A stretch of DNA of 32,349 bases from contig JAUNTL010000029.1 in NCBI GenBank assembly GCA_030538705.1, positions 1 through 32,349 of the forward strand, written 5' to 3'. Below the pieces are notes generated by a model. That model did not search any database. It saw nothing but the letters and a program-made list of their open reading frames with translations, and was not told where the DNA came from. How positions within the stretch are numbered: the first letter of the stretch is position 1; every line of letters starts with the position of its first letter. Below, in pieces: positions 14,244 through 22,543 of this stretch. This DNA comes from Paracoccus sp. (in: a-proteobacteria). Lineage in GTDB: Bacteria > Pseudomonadota > Alphaproteobacteria > Rhodobacterales > Rhodobacteraceae. The position numbers and the translations under genes were made by a program.

Positions 14244-14861
14244 ATGGACAAAACACATCAATTCAGCGCGCGCGAGAGCCTCAACAAGGCGGAATTGGCG
14301 AGGCATCTGGGCGTCGAGCGGTCCGGTTTGGCGCGGATACTGGTGGATACCGGGCTGACCGATGTTGCCGGTCGCTATCCTTCGCGGCGGTTCATCCGGT
14401 TCATCCATCGCACCGAGGCGGCGTGGCTGCACGAGCATCTCGTGCAATTGAAGCGGAAGCACAACTCACCGATCTTGGACTGCATCACCGATCTGCAAGC
14501 AGAACTGATGAAGCCGCTGATGAGCTTTGACGAGATGGCGCGCGCCTTGGGCCGGTTGCCCGACACGCTCTCTCGTGCGCTGCGCGAGGGCCGGACCACC
14601 TTGCCGTTCCCCGAAATCCGCCTCGGTCCGCGGCTACGGCGCTACAGGCCGATTGAGGTCACTCTGTGGCGAGATGAGGGGATCCTGCTGGATCTGCCTG
14701 CAGTGATGATGACTGGCGAAAAGCGCGGCGAGGCAATCGCGGAGGGTCCAGAAAGAACGCCCGGAAACGCCGCCTCAGATTGCCCCGCCGGGACACCCCA
14801 AAAAGCTCTTTTCGGGGTGTTTGCGCGGCATAACGGGAAGGTTGTGGGACAGTCGGAATAA
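14244..14861 (+). CDS. Small DNA-binding protein preceding the recombinases
   Basis: This 205-residue protein has helix-turn-helix-like features near its N-terminus (LNKAELARHLGVERSGLARIL, about 13-33) and a second similar segment in the middle (SFDEMARALGRLPDTLSRALREG). The last 50 residues are low in order-promoting sequence and overlap a hairpin at 14793-14820, so the native protein may once have ended earlier. It stands directly before two tyrosine recombinases on the same strand. It could be an accessory or directionality protein for recombination, or a repressor of the module. I do not recognise a named family. The start is supported by AGAAGG six bases upstream. Confidence 0.65.
   Translation: MDKTHQFSARESLNKAELARHLGVERSGLARILVDTGLTDVAGRYPSRRFIRFIHRTEAAWLHEHLVQLKRKHNSPILDCITDLQAELMKPLMSFDEMARALGRLPDTLSRALREGRTTLPFPEIRLGPRLRRYRPIEVTLWRDEGILLDLPAVMMTGEKRGEAIAEGPERTPGNAASDCPAGTPQKALFGVFARHNGKVVGQSE
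14793..14820 (+). terminator. Hairpin inside the 3' end of the small DNA-binding gene
   Basis: ACACCCC at 14793-14799 pairs with GGGGTGT at 14814-14820. The inner AAAAG and CTTTT extend the stem to about 12 bp with one mismatch and a two-base loop. Only a short T run follows, so it may be a weak terminator, an mRNA stability element, or a protein-binding palindrome. It lies inside the coding frame, about 40 bp before the stop. Confidence 0.4.
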
Positions 14862-14873
14862 AGCGAAACTCCC

Positions 14874-14903
14874 GCTGATTTTCGGCGTGGGAAAATAATC
14901 AGC
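14874..14903 (+). promoter_or_regulatory. Inverted repeat between DNA-binding gene and first recombinase
   Basis: GCTGATT (14874-14880) and AATCAGC (14897-14903) are perfect 7-bp arms. With one bulged base the pairing extends to about 10 bp (GCTGAT-TTTC against GAAAAT-ATCAGC). It sits 57 bp before the likely ATG of the first recombinase. It could be a binding site for the DNA-binding protein or the recombinase, or a terminator/attenuator. The sequence alone does not decide. Confidence 0.35.
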
Positions 14904-14960
14904 AATTCCGCTTTCGTTGCGGATTTAATGGCCAATATTCAGTTTAGGAAGAAAAACATC

Positions 14961-16790
14961 ATGGACATGAGCATGAATCTCTTTACCAAAGCAACGCCGA
15001 AATCCCGTCCCGTCAATATCGAGACGATGGAGGATGTGAAGCAGTATATCGAGGTCGAAGGACCTTCCTATCTGCTTCAGTCACTGCGCACGCTGCGCTC
15101 GCATACGATGGATCAGCCGCTGACGACGATCCCCGCTGATCCGGAATGGATCGAGCATCATTTCCCCAAAGTGAAGCGTGGCGTTCATCCGCGCCCGGAT
15201 CTTGACCAGAAGGTCGAGCCCTATAAGAAATGGCGCGCCGATCTGCTGCGCGCCGTCGCAATGGCCACCGGTGCGAAGGCGACCAAGGCCGCGCTGCGCG
15301 CCCGCGAAGATTCCTGGGCGTCGCTGATCGAAGGCGCGATGCTGCACACGAGCAATGGCGGGATCATCCACAAAGCCTCCGCGTCGCTGGTCATCAGAAT
15401 GGCGGATATTGCCCGGCGGGCCGAGGTCGAACCATGGGAATTGGCGGAGCCGGATGTCGTGGCGCGTCTGGAAACCGGGTTCGCATCAAAAGTTGATCGT
15501 GACAGCCTGCGCCGGGCCTTCCGCTTTCTCCAAAACTGGCGGTTCCTTCCCGAGATCGGCGCGCATCTGCCCGAAGCAGATCTGGCCGAGGTTCCGCGCT
15601 TGCGCGACCTGACCGCGCTGCCAGCTCATATCGACAAGGCGATTCTGGACCTGGCCGAAACGGCAGCCTCCAGCCGCGACGAGGTGGCCGAAGAGGACAG
15701 CAGGCAGGTCAGCGACAGCACGCTCGCGGTCTATCTCGCGGCGCTGCGTTATCATGTCCGCACTCTCTCCGACGCGCTCGATGAGCCTGATAAGGGCTTT
15801 CGCAACAGCTTCCGGGATCTCGATCAGGTGAACGACGTGCTCCAGCTCTTTTCGATCGAGAATATTTCGGCCGCGATTCGGCATAGCCAGAGCCGCGAGG
15901 ACGAGCCGGGCGCCCTCTCGCAAGTTTCCGTCGCCAGCTATTACAGCACAATCCTGGTGGTGCTTTCGCGAAACCAGATCGACGTGGCGGCATTGGTCAA
16001 GGCCATCAAGTCATCGCGATACATTCAGGAGGGACGCGAACTGGATCAAGGCATGCGGCCCGAGACCCAGAAATGGTGCGAGGCGCTGCTGGCCAATCCC
16101 GAGCGGGAACAACGATTCCGGAATTTGCACCGGATACTCAAGGCGAAGGCGGATACCATACTTGATCAGGCGGCAGCGGAGCGTCGTCCGCTGACGGCAC
16201 TCGAACTGACCCGAGCGCGTTCGCTTGGCACGGCGGCCGCCGCCTCGGCGATTGAGTGGGCTGGTCGGCCTATCCGGCTGGGCAGTGTGCTGAGCCTGCG
16301 GCTGCGCGGTGCCGGCGCCAATTTTTTTCTTCCATCAAAGCACAAGCCGGATTTCCGGTTCGTCTTAAAGGCCGAAGATACCAAGGCGAAGAAAGAGGAA
16401 CCGGAGACCATTCTTCGGCGCGAGCTTCACGGCCATGACGTGATGAGCTGGTATCTGGCCAAGATCCGGCCGCTGTTTCCGCATGCCGAGCGCAACATCT
16501 TCCTGTTCCCCGCCGTCGAGACTGGCGGAAAGCCGCTCTGCAGGGGAGTGTTCGATACCTGGTTCCAGCGTGCCGCCACCGAGGCCGGACTGCCGATGAC
16601 GTTCCACCGCTGGCGCCACGGCTATGCAACCCTGCTCTTGGATGCGGATTTCACGAACCTGCAGGTGGCCGCCGACATGCTCGGCAATACGACAGCGGTC
16701 TGCGCCCGTAACTACGCATGGATCAACAAAACGAAGCTTTTCCAGCAGGGGCAGGACATCCTGATCGCCCGCAGCCGAGGGAAGAAGTGA
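14961..16790 (+). CDS. Tyrosine recombinase A, 609 residues
   Basis: This is a large integrase-type site-specific recombinase. The C-terminal catalytic domain shows an arginine around 436-439 (GRPIRLGSVLSLR), H549 and R552 in TFHRWRHGYATLLL, a helical stretch ending ADMLGNTTAV where other integrases have a His or Trp, and the probable nucleophile Y585 in ARNYAWI. The N-terminal 350 residues would hold the core-binding region and an unusual extra segment. The ATG at 14961 is preferred over the in-frame one at 14928 because AGGAAG (14946-14951) precedes it with a 9-nt gap. Its stop overlaps the start of the second recombinase. At over 600 residues it is longer than most phage integrases. Two adjacent recombinases recall Tn554-type elements. 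Confidence 0.8.
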   Translation: MDMSMNLFTKATPKSRPVNIETMEDVKQYIEVEGPSYLLQSLRTLRSHTMDQPLTTIPADPEWIEHHFPKVKRGVHPRPDLDQKVEPYKKWRADLLRAVAMATGAKATKAALRAREDSWASLIEGAMLHTSNGGIIHKASASLVIRMADIARRAEVEPWELAEPDVVARLETGFASKVDRDSLRRAFRFLQNWRFLPEIGAHLPEADLAEVPRLRDLTALPAHIDKAILDLAETAASSRDEVAEEDSRQVSDSTLAVYLAALRYHVRTLSDALDEPDKGFRNSFRDLDQVNDVLQLFSIENISAAIRHSQSREDEPGALSQVSVASYYSTILVVLSRNQIDVAALVKAIKSSRYIQEGRELDQGMRPETQKWCEALLANPEREQRFRNLHRILKAKADTILDQAAAERRPLTALELTRARSLGTAAAASAIEWAGRPIRLGSVLSLRLRGAGANFFLPSKHKPDFRFVLKAEDTKAKKEEPETILRRELHGHDVMSWYLAKIRPLFPHAERNIFLFPAVETGGKPLCRGVFDTWFQRAATEAGLPMTFHRWRHGYATLLLDADFTNLQVAADMLGNTTAVCARNYAWINKTKLFQQGQDILIARSRGKK

Positions 16791-18232
16791 TGAACATGGC
16801 GGTTTGTCCGGTTCAGAAAGCACTGTCCCAGGATCACGAACGCGGCCTGCCACGTTCAGTGATCTTGCGGCAGCCACATATGGAGCATCTGCTGGATCAC
16901 ACGGCGATCCACGCGATGACGGATCAGGAACTGGCCGCCCTCGAACGGCTGATGCGGTTCTGCGGCGCGCACGCGCTGGCCGATCCCGACCGGATCGACA
17001 TCGCCGCCTTTGCTACTTTGGCCGAACAGGATGGCAATGACCTGACCCTGCTGGGACAGGCGCTGGCAGCACTGGCCGCGCCGGTTGAACTGGTGGGCGC
17101 CATGCAAGTGGAGGCGGACAGGATCCGCCATCGCGAAGGGTTTGATGGCATCAGCCATCGCGCCCGTCCGAAAGAGCGGCGGGTGTCCGTCAATCCCGCG
17201 GACTTACCGCAGCAATGGAAGGACAAGCTGGCAGAACTGGACAGAGACAGAGCATTCGCACCCTCGATCCTCGGCCGCATGCGCCAAAGGCTGTGTCTGT
17301 TTGCGTGGAGTGCCAAGGAAGCCGGGCTGCCGCCCGATCTGACATCTGTCCCGGCGCTGAAAGCACTCTATCGCGATATTCGCAGCCGCTCGGCCGGCAA
17401 GAATGAGGACGGGCCGCGCTTTGCCTATCTCCGATCAACATGGGAGGAACTCAACCGCGTCGCGATCGCGCTGGGCCTGACGGATGATGCGCGGGGGATC
17501 CTCACCGGAACGCTGAACGAGCTGGAACGTCTTGAACAGGGCCAAACGCCGCGCAAGTTCACCTGGCTCGCGGGCGCACCTCAGGCCAGCGACCTCATCC
17601 GCCGCGCCGGGAAGATGCTGGAAGAGGCCAGCAAACCCACGCGACCGGATCATCGTCATGCCCGCCGCAATGCTGCAGCAGCCATTGCTCTTGCCAACAT
17701 CGTTCCGGCCCGTCCCGGCGATGTCTTCACGCACCATGTGTTCGGTAAGGGCTTACATTTTGATCCCGGACGCGGGGCTTGGCGGTTCAGCTACACACCG
17801 AACAAGACCAGAGGAATGATCCCGGATCCCCTCGAACTGCCGCTCGATCCATTCTGGAACCGGTATATCGACGCGCTCATTCTGCAAGACCACGAGCCTC
17901 GCTGGCTTGGCGAGCTCCGGCAAGCGGCGATCGAGCGGCAACGCCCACTTTACATGAACTACGATGGATCCCGCTGCTCGCCGCGCTGGTACAGCCGGAT
18001 TTGGGCCAAGCACATTGGCACCGGCGGGCATATCGCGCGCAGCCTGATCTATGACGAGATGTCCGATCTGGGTGAGCTCGGCATCCAGTACGCCAAACTG
18101 GTAAATCACCACCGCAGCGAAACGATCCCGGAGAAATATCGCGGGCAGAACGCTATCAGGAAAAGCTACAACCGCGGCCAGGAGGCAATGATCCTGCGGG
18201 CCGGGGATGAAGATATCAGCGGACTGGTGTAG
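16790..18232 (+). CDS. Tyrosine recombinase B, 480 residues, divergent
   Basis: The start ATG overlaps the stop of recombinase A (TGATG), so the two are translationally coupled. The protein carries a divergent but apparently complete tyrosine recombinase set: an arginine in VPARPGDVFTHHV, a lysine in TPNKTRGM, the H and R of HIARSLIYDEM, and NHHRSETIPEKYRG, which supplies a second histidine and the presumed nucleophilic tyrosine. The N-terminal half is rich in helices and probably binds DNA. It would act with recombinase A, perhaps as a heteromeric complex that inserts or excises the surrounding island. Spacing between the H-R pair and the tyrosine looks somewhat unusual, so it could also be a structural partner without activity. 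Confidence 0.7.
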   Translation: MNMAVCPVQKALSQDHERGLPRSVILRQPHMEHLLDHTAIHAMTDQELAALERLMRFCGAHALADPDRIDIAAFATLAEQDGNDLTLLGQALAALAAPVELVGAMQVEADRIRHREGFDGISHRARPKERRVSVNPADLPQQWKDKLAELDRDRAFAPSILGRMRQRLCLFAWSAKEAGLPPDLTSVPALKALYRDIRSRSAGKNEDGPRFAYLRSTWEELNRVAIALGLTDDARGILTGTLNELERLEQGQTPRKFTWLAGAPQASDLIRRAGKMLEEASKPTRPDHRHARRNAAAAIALANIVPARPGDVFTHHVFGKGLHFDPGRGAWRFSYTPNKTRGMIPDPLELPLDPFWNRYIDALILQDHEPRWLGELRQAAIERQRPLYMNYDGSRCSPRWYSRIWAKHIGTGGHIARSLIYDEMSDLGELGIQYAKLVNHHRSETIPEKYRGQNAIRKSYNRGQEAMILRAGDEDISGLV

Positions 18233-18321
18233 TCGGGTTTTGCATCGGGTGTAAGGTTAAACGTGAACTGGAGCTGAGATCGGACCATAGGCGATATCTG
18301 CTGAAATGGCAGTTATCGGCC

Positions 18322-19110
18322 GAGGCTGTGTCAAAACTGTCTGGCGAGTGCCGTTTGATCGCAGATTTCCGAGGCTGGGGAAACCTTCAGCGCAAATCGT
18401 CCAGTCGCTCGCATGATGTCTGGAGCAGGCTTGATGGGCCCTGTGAATCTAACCAGTACGAACAAGATTGGGCAGAACGGTCTGATCAGGCCGGAATAGC
18501 CTGCATCAGAGGCCGGATACCGATCAGGGAGATCACTCGCTTTATGTTGTAGGCCAGAACGTTCAGGGCCATTTCGGTGCGCACGTTTTTCAGCGTGCGG
18601 GTCAGGAAATGGGTGTGTCCCATCCAGGCCTTGATCGTGCCGAAGGGGTGCTCGACGGTGCAGCGGCGAAGCGTCATCGGATCGATGTCCCGACTCAGCC
18701 TTTCGCTCATCGCGTCGATCAGATGCTCATGCTTCCATCGGGTGATGCGGCGTTCCGTGCCGGTTGTGCATCGGCTTTGCAGCGGGCAGGTCTGGCATTC
18801 GTTGATCCAGGATCGCCGGACCTGAACACCGCGCTCCTCGGTGGTGTAGCGGTAGATGAGTTCCGCACCCGCCGGGCAGACATAGACGTCGCGCTCGGGA
18901 TCATAAGAGAAATCAGCCTTCACATACATGCCCTTGGCCGCATTGCCCGAGGTGGCCGGTCGCCGCACGGTCGTGTTGATGCCTGCCTCATGGCAGGTAA
19001 GGATCTAAGGTCCGCTGAAGTAACCCTTGTCGGCGATGGCATGCAGTTCTTCGCGATGGAGCACGTCTTTAGCCGCAATCGTCATCGGGCTGAGCTGTTC
19101 GCGGTCATCG
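18322..19110 (-). mobile_element. IS1182-family element remnant
   Basis: The outer end is recognisable at 18322-18338, GAGGCTGTGTCAAAACT, a typical end of this kind of element. The inner part up to about 19110 encodes the C-terminal two thirds of the transposase on the minus strand. At about 19110 it is cut by the end of an IS256-type element, and the missing N-terminal portion is not found beyond that element, so a deletion must also have occurred. Confidence 0.65.
18486..19110 (-). pseudogene. IS1182-family transposase, truncated with a nonsense codon
   Basis: From about 19110 downward the frame reads DDREQLSPMTIAAKDVL, then ADKGYFSGP, a TAG, and ILTCHEAGINTTVRRPATSG. It goes on through CxxCPLQSRC-type zinc-like spacing to the family signature VEHPFGTIKAWMG and the end at 18486. 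The TAG stands where the family has a glutamate codon, so a single G-to-T change explains it. Frame is kept on both sides, which makes this a fairly young inactivation. The N-terminal catalytic part is missing. It cannot produce active transposase. Confidence 0.8.
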
Positions 19111-19788
19111 GGGAGTGTCTTTAACTCTGTGTATCTGTCCTGGCCCATGCGGTTTTCAGATACAATCAGGCGTCGAAGCGCCCGGCGAACATTATGGCCA
19201 GCTGATTGCGGGCCGCAACCCATTCCCGGACGGCGCGGCCGCCCTTCTCGAAGTTGCGGGTGGCCAGGAAGATCAGCTTCGTGGCCGCCTCCTCGGTCGG
19301 GAACGAGCCCTTCGTCTTCAGCGTTTTTCGCAGCACCCGGTTCAGCGATTCCACGGCGTTCGTAGTGTATATGATCTTCCGGATCGCGGCGCTGAAGGCA
19401 TAGAAGGGGGTGACCTCGGCCCATGCCCGACGCCAGGCTGGGGCGATCGAGGGGTATTTCCCGGCCCATTTCTCTTCGAAGTCATCGAGCTGGCGGGCGG
19501 CCTCCTCGGCGGTAGGAGCTTCGTAGATCGGGCGCAGGCCGGCAGCCACGGCCTTGCGGTCCTTCCAGCTGCAGAAGTTCATCGAATGGCGGATCAGATG
19601 CACTTATTCTTGATACAGGTCTGGACCGTGGCCTCTGGAAAAGCGGCCGTGATGGCCCCCGGGAAGCCCTTCAGCCCGTCCAAGACGGCGATCAGGATGT
19701 CCTGAACCCCACGGTTACGCAGTTCGTTCATCACCGACAGCCAGAATTTGGCGCCCTCGTTGTCGGCGATCCAGAGGCCCAGAGGCAC
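19111..19788 (-). mobile_element. IS256-family element remnant
   Basis: The right end is at 19111, beginning GGGAGTGTCTTTAACTCTGT, a typical IS256-family terminus located 55 bp past the transposase stop. The other side ends abruptly at about 19788 inside a rhodanese gene, with the N-terminal half of the transposase missing. The element therefore lies between an IS1182 remnant and a truncated host gene, which points to insertion followed by a deletion. Confidence 0.7.
19166..19788 (-). pseudogene. IS256-family transposase, truncated and frameshifted
   Basis: The minus strand encodes [19 protein letters not shown] and [20 protein letters not shown], then after a frame change [18 protein letters not shown] and YTTNAVESLNRVLRKTLK. 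These are the middle and end of a mutator-type (IS256) transposase. The break is an 8-bp insertion at 19604-19611 (TTATTCTT on the plus strand) between the codons for TCI and VHLIRHS; removing it restores the frame exactly. The N-terminal half is absent. The downstream part reads open to the normal stop at 19166. Confidence 0.82.
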
Positions 19789-20077
19789 AATAGAAGACGT
19801 AGGTCTTACCCTCGGCGAATTGGGGTTTATGATAGGGGCTTTCCGGGTCAATCCAGAACTCGAGCATCCCCCACGGTGCATGGGACGCTCCGTGGATCAT
19901 GCCATCACGCTCCAATTCCCGCGGGTCGCGGATATCGACGAGCAGGAAATTTTCGGTATCGGTGCGCTCGGCAATTTCCGCCGCGCTGACCGAAGTCACG
20001 ATTGCCTCCGCATCGGCGAGCATCTGTTTGTAACCAATGGCTATGCGTTTCGTCCTTCGAGGCTGTGTTTCTGTCAT
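19788..20077 (-). pseudogene. Rhodanese-like protein, truncated by IS256 remnant
   Basis: The frame from the ATG at 20077 encodes about 96 residues of a rhodanese (sulfurtransferase) domain: AEIAERTDTENFLLVDIRDPREL, then [17 protein letters not shown] and KTYVFYC. The catalytic cysteine of YVFYC is still present, but the active-site loop and the C-terminal helices that should follow are replaced by IS256 sequence. Rhodaneses transfer sulfane sulfur and are common in sulfur metabolism. This one is not expected to fold. It lies near a possible sulfonate-degradation operon, but no functional link can be shown. Confidence 0.7.
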
Positions 20078-20264
20078 GGACAGTTATGAGGAATACAGGT
20101 CTGCCGCAGATTCGACGGTTTGACAATCTGTGTCGATGGCCGATGACCTGAGACCGATAAGAATAGTGCAGCTGCGAACTATTCAGCCATTTTGCGTTAC
20201 GCCTAAAGGAAGGCTTTGGACTCAGTTGAACATCCGCACCGCCAGCCGACGGCGCAGCCGCCCA
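20078..20264. other. Interval upstream of the truncated rhodanese gene
   Basis: This 187-bp stretch holds no convincing gene. It should contain the promoter of the minus-strand rhodanese gene. The right part merges into the IS6 relic, whose exact left limit is unclear. Confidence 0.4.
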
Positions 20265-20584
20265 TTGCCCTGAATGGCCTGCCTCGCAAGATCGTCATCG
20301 AATGCAGCAGAGCCAACACGGCTGCGATCACCGCAGTCAACCGTATGCTACGGAGCTTTTGCTGCCCGATCCCGATTGAGATGGTTCGGATCAAATATCT
20401 GAACAGCATGGTTGAACGGGATCACCGAACGATCAAAAAGCGCATTCGACCAATGCTGGGGTTTAAGTCCTTCGTCTCTGCGTCAGTAACGCTCGAAGGG
20501 ATCTAAGTGGCGAACATGATCCGCAAGGGTCAGATCTTGCTTGGACTCTGTCCGTTTGCCCAGTTTGCTTCCCTGGCAGCGTAA
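20265..20584 (+). pseudogene. IS6-family transposase C-terminal relic with nonsense codon
   Basis: The frame contains LPRKIVIECSRANTAAITAV, then PIEMVRIKYLNSMVERDH and IKKRIRPMLGFKSFVSA, which form the DDE region of IS6-type transposases around the second aspartate and the glutamate. A TAA follows LEGI, where the family has a glutamate codon. The same frame then continues as VANMIRKGQILLGL to a normal end at 20584. Two defects are therefore visible, a missing N-terminal half and one nonsense change. It is inactive. Confidence 0.8.
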
Positions 20585-20638
20585 CGAAAAGAGGTAAATG
20601 GGCCCATACTGCTCAAAGTGAAACTTTGCGACAAAACC
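20265..20638 (+). mobile_element. IS6-family element remnant, 3' part
   Basis: The right inverted repeat GAAACTTTGCGACAAAACC lies at 20620-20638 and resembles the IS6/IS26-type end. The preceding sequence codes for the C-terminal half of an IS6-type transposase. The left end and the N-terminal half are missing. Confidence 0.7.
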
Positions 20639-20850
20639 CATATAGGCGCCGGGGGGCAAATTCCGCCTGCTCATCCAGCAGCGGCTGGACAAAAAACGGC
20701 GGCTCGGCCCCGCCTGCTTCCCAGATACTGCGCCGCAGCAGCGATGGTCAGCCCACGGGCACCAGACAGACCTTGTGCGATATCCTTGGCCAAGGGCAAT
20801 TTCGGATGACGGCGATCAGCGCGGTCCACTCGCGCTGACGCATTTCCTAT
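20639..20850 (-). other. Possible decayed gene end behind the catabolic operon
   Basis: Between the IS6 remnant and the acyl-CoA ligase gene, the minus strand has patches with coding-like codon use but in two frames. Examples are PKLPLAKDIAQGLSGARGLT and, in another frame, GGAEPPFFVQPLLDEQAEF. I do not recognise the family. It may be the remnant of a ninth gene of the catabolic operon, cut by the IS6 insertion and then frameshifted. No terminator is obvious behind the ligase stop. Confidence 0.2.
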
Positions 20851-20876
20851 GTGCCGAATTCCAACCGGCCTTTCGG

Positions 20877-22502
20877 CTACCGACCTTCGCTCAATATCCC
20901 CCCGAATTCCCGCCGCAGTCGGACTTTCTGCACCTTGCCCGTTGCGCCCATCGGCAGTTGCTCGACGAAAACCACTCGGTCGGGCACCTGCCATGTCGGC
21001 ACTTTGCCGCTGTAAAAGTCCAGCATCTCATCTTCGCTGACTTCGCCGTCACCGGCGCGAACGGCGATCAGAACGGGCCGCTCGTCCCATTTCGGATGGC
21101 GGGCGGCGATCACGGCGGCATTCGCGATGCCGGGGTGGGCGATGGCGATGTTTTCCAGTTCGACCGTGGAAATCCACTCGCCGCCCGATTTGATGATATC
21201 CTTGGCCCGGTCGCGGATGACCATATAGCCGTCGGCGTCCAGCGTCGCCACATCGCCGGTATCGAACCAGCCGTCATCGGTCAGCGCGCTTTCGGGATGG
21301 CCATAGTAACTGCTGACGATCCAGTGGCCGCGGATCTGCAAATGCCCCTGCGCGGTGCCGTCCTGCGGCAGCACGGTGCCGTCCTCGTCCACGATGCGCA
21401 GGTCCACCCCCCACGGCGGACGGCCTTGGCCCAGCCGGACGTGGGCCTGTTCGTCGGGCGGCAGGGCCTCGTGCTTTTGCAAAAGCTGGTTCAGCGTGCC
21501 AAGCGGAGAGGTTTCCGTCATCCCCCATGCATGGATCAGTTCAACCCCGTATTTGTCGCGAAACGCCGGGATCATCGAGGGCGGCAGCGCCGCGCCGCCG
21601 ACCACGGTGCGCTTCATGGTGGCAGCACTTGCGCCGGTCTTTTCCAGACCCGCCAGCAGCCCCATCCAGATCGTCGGCACGCCCAGCGAAATGGTCACGC
21701 CCTCGGCCTCGATCAGCCGGGCAAGGCTTTCACCGTCCAGATGCGGGCCGGGCATGACCATTCGTGCGCCGACCTGCGCGGCGATATAGGGCACGCCCCA
21801 GGCGTTGACGTGGAACATCGGCACCACCGGCATCACCGAATCGCGGGCCGAGATCGCCAGCCCGTCCGGCTGGTTGCCACCGATGGAATGCAGCACGATC
21901 GAGCGGTGCGAATATTGCACGCCCTTGGGATTGCCGGTCGTGCCCGACGTGTAGCACATCGCGGCCGGGGTATTTTCGTCCAGTTGCGGCCATTGATAGG
22001 CCGGATCGCCACTGGCAATCAGCTCGTCGTGAAACAGCAGCCCCTCGATCTTGGCGGCGGCGGCATCGTCGCGCGGTCCCATCAGCACAAGATGGCGGAC
22101 CGTATCCAGATGCGTCTGCATCAGCACCACCAAGGGCAGGAAGGTGGCGTCGAAGAACAGAGCCTCATCCTCGGCATGGTTGGCGATATAGGCGATCTGT
22201 TCGGGGGACAGGCACGGGTTGATCGTATGGGTCACACGCCCGCTGCCGCCGATGCCGAAATAGCATTCCAGATGGCGCTGATTATTCCATGCAATCGTGC
22301 CGACACGCGCGCCGGGCGCGACGCCTAACTGATCGAGCGCCGAGGCCAGACGCCGGGCATTTTCAGCCACCTGCGCCCAGTTGCTGCGTTGAACGCCGCC
22401 CGTCGTTTCAGCCGAGACAATTTCCGTGCCGCCGTGAAACCGCGCCGCGTGATCGATCAGCGACGTGATGGTCAACTGGTCATGCATCATCTTGCCAGAC
22501 AT
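20877..22502 (-). CDS. AMP-forming fatty-acid/acyl-CoA ligase
   Basis: This 541-residue member of the ANL superfamily makes an acyl-adenylate from a carboxylic acid and ATP, then an acyl-CoA. Motifs in order are the P-loop YTSGTTGNPKGVQ (184-196), WGMTETSP (about 335), GWFDTGDVATLDADGY (about 425) with the hinge RDRAKDIIKSGGEW, and the C-terminal catalytic lysine in MGATGKVQK (about 520). The length and motif set fit medium- or long-chain ligases and the DmdB-like group. The ATG at 22502 is preceded by GGGAGGAG and is chosen over a much longer upstream extension. It is the last gene of the eight-gene operon, 41 bp behind the RibB-type gene. It probably activates the acid made by the operon's aldehyde dehydrogenase. 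Substrate unknown. Confidence 0.88.
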   Translation of the reverse strand: MSGKMMHDQLTITSLIDHAARFHGGTEIVSAETTGGVQRSNWAQVAENARRLASALDQLGVAPGARVGTIAWNNQRHLECYFGIGGSGRVTHTINPCLSPEQIAYIANHAEDEALFFDATFLPLVVLMQTHLDTVRHLVLMGPRDDAAAAKIEGLLFHDELIASGDPAYQWPQLDENTPAAMCYTSGTTGNPKGVQYSHRSIVLHSIGGNQPDGLAISARDSVMPVVPMFHVNAWGVPYIAAQVGARMVMPGPHLDGESLARLIEAEGVTISLGVPTIWMGLLAGLEKTGASAATMKRTVVGGAALPPSMIPAFRDKYGVELIHAWGMTETSPLGTLNQLLQKHEALPPDEQAHVRLGQGRPPWGVDLRIVDEDGTVLPQDGTAQGHLQIRGHWIVSSYYGHPESALTDDGWFDTGDVATLDADGYMVIRDRAKDIIKSGGEWISTVELENIAIAHPGIANAAVIAARHPKWDERPVLIAVRAGDGEVSEDEMLDFYSGKVPTWQVPDRVVFVEQLPMGATGKVQKVRLRREFGGILSEGR

Positions 22503-22543
22503 GTTCTCTCCTCCCCTCGCGGCAATGCCGCGTTCATTTCTGC

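Noticed and set aside
20671-20994. Open minus-strand frame of 107 codons overlapping the start of the ligase region
   Set aside because: It overlaps the end of the acyl-CoA ligase gene in another frame and shows no family motif. Only its lower part may be part of a decayed gene.
20775-22328. Long plus-strand open frame (517 codons) opposite the acyl-CoA ligase
   Set aside because: It is antisense to a gene with all ANL motifs, has no recognisable domain, and is explained by high GC content at third positions.
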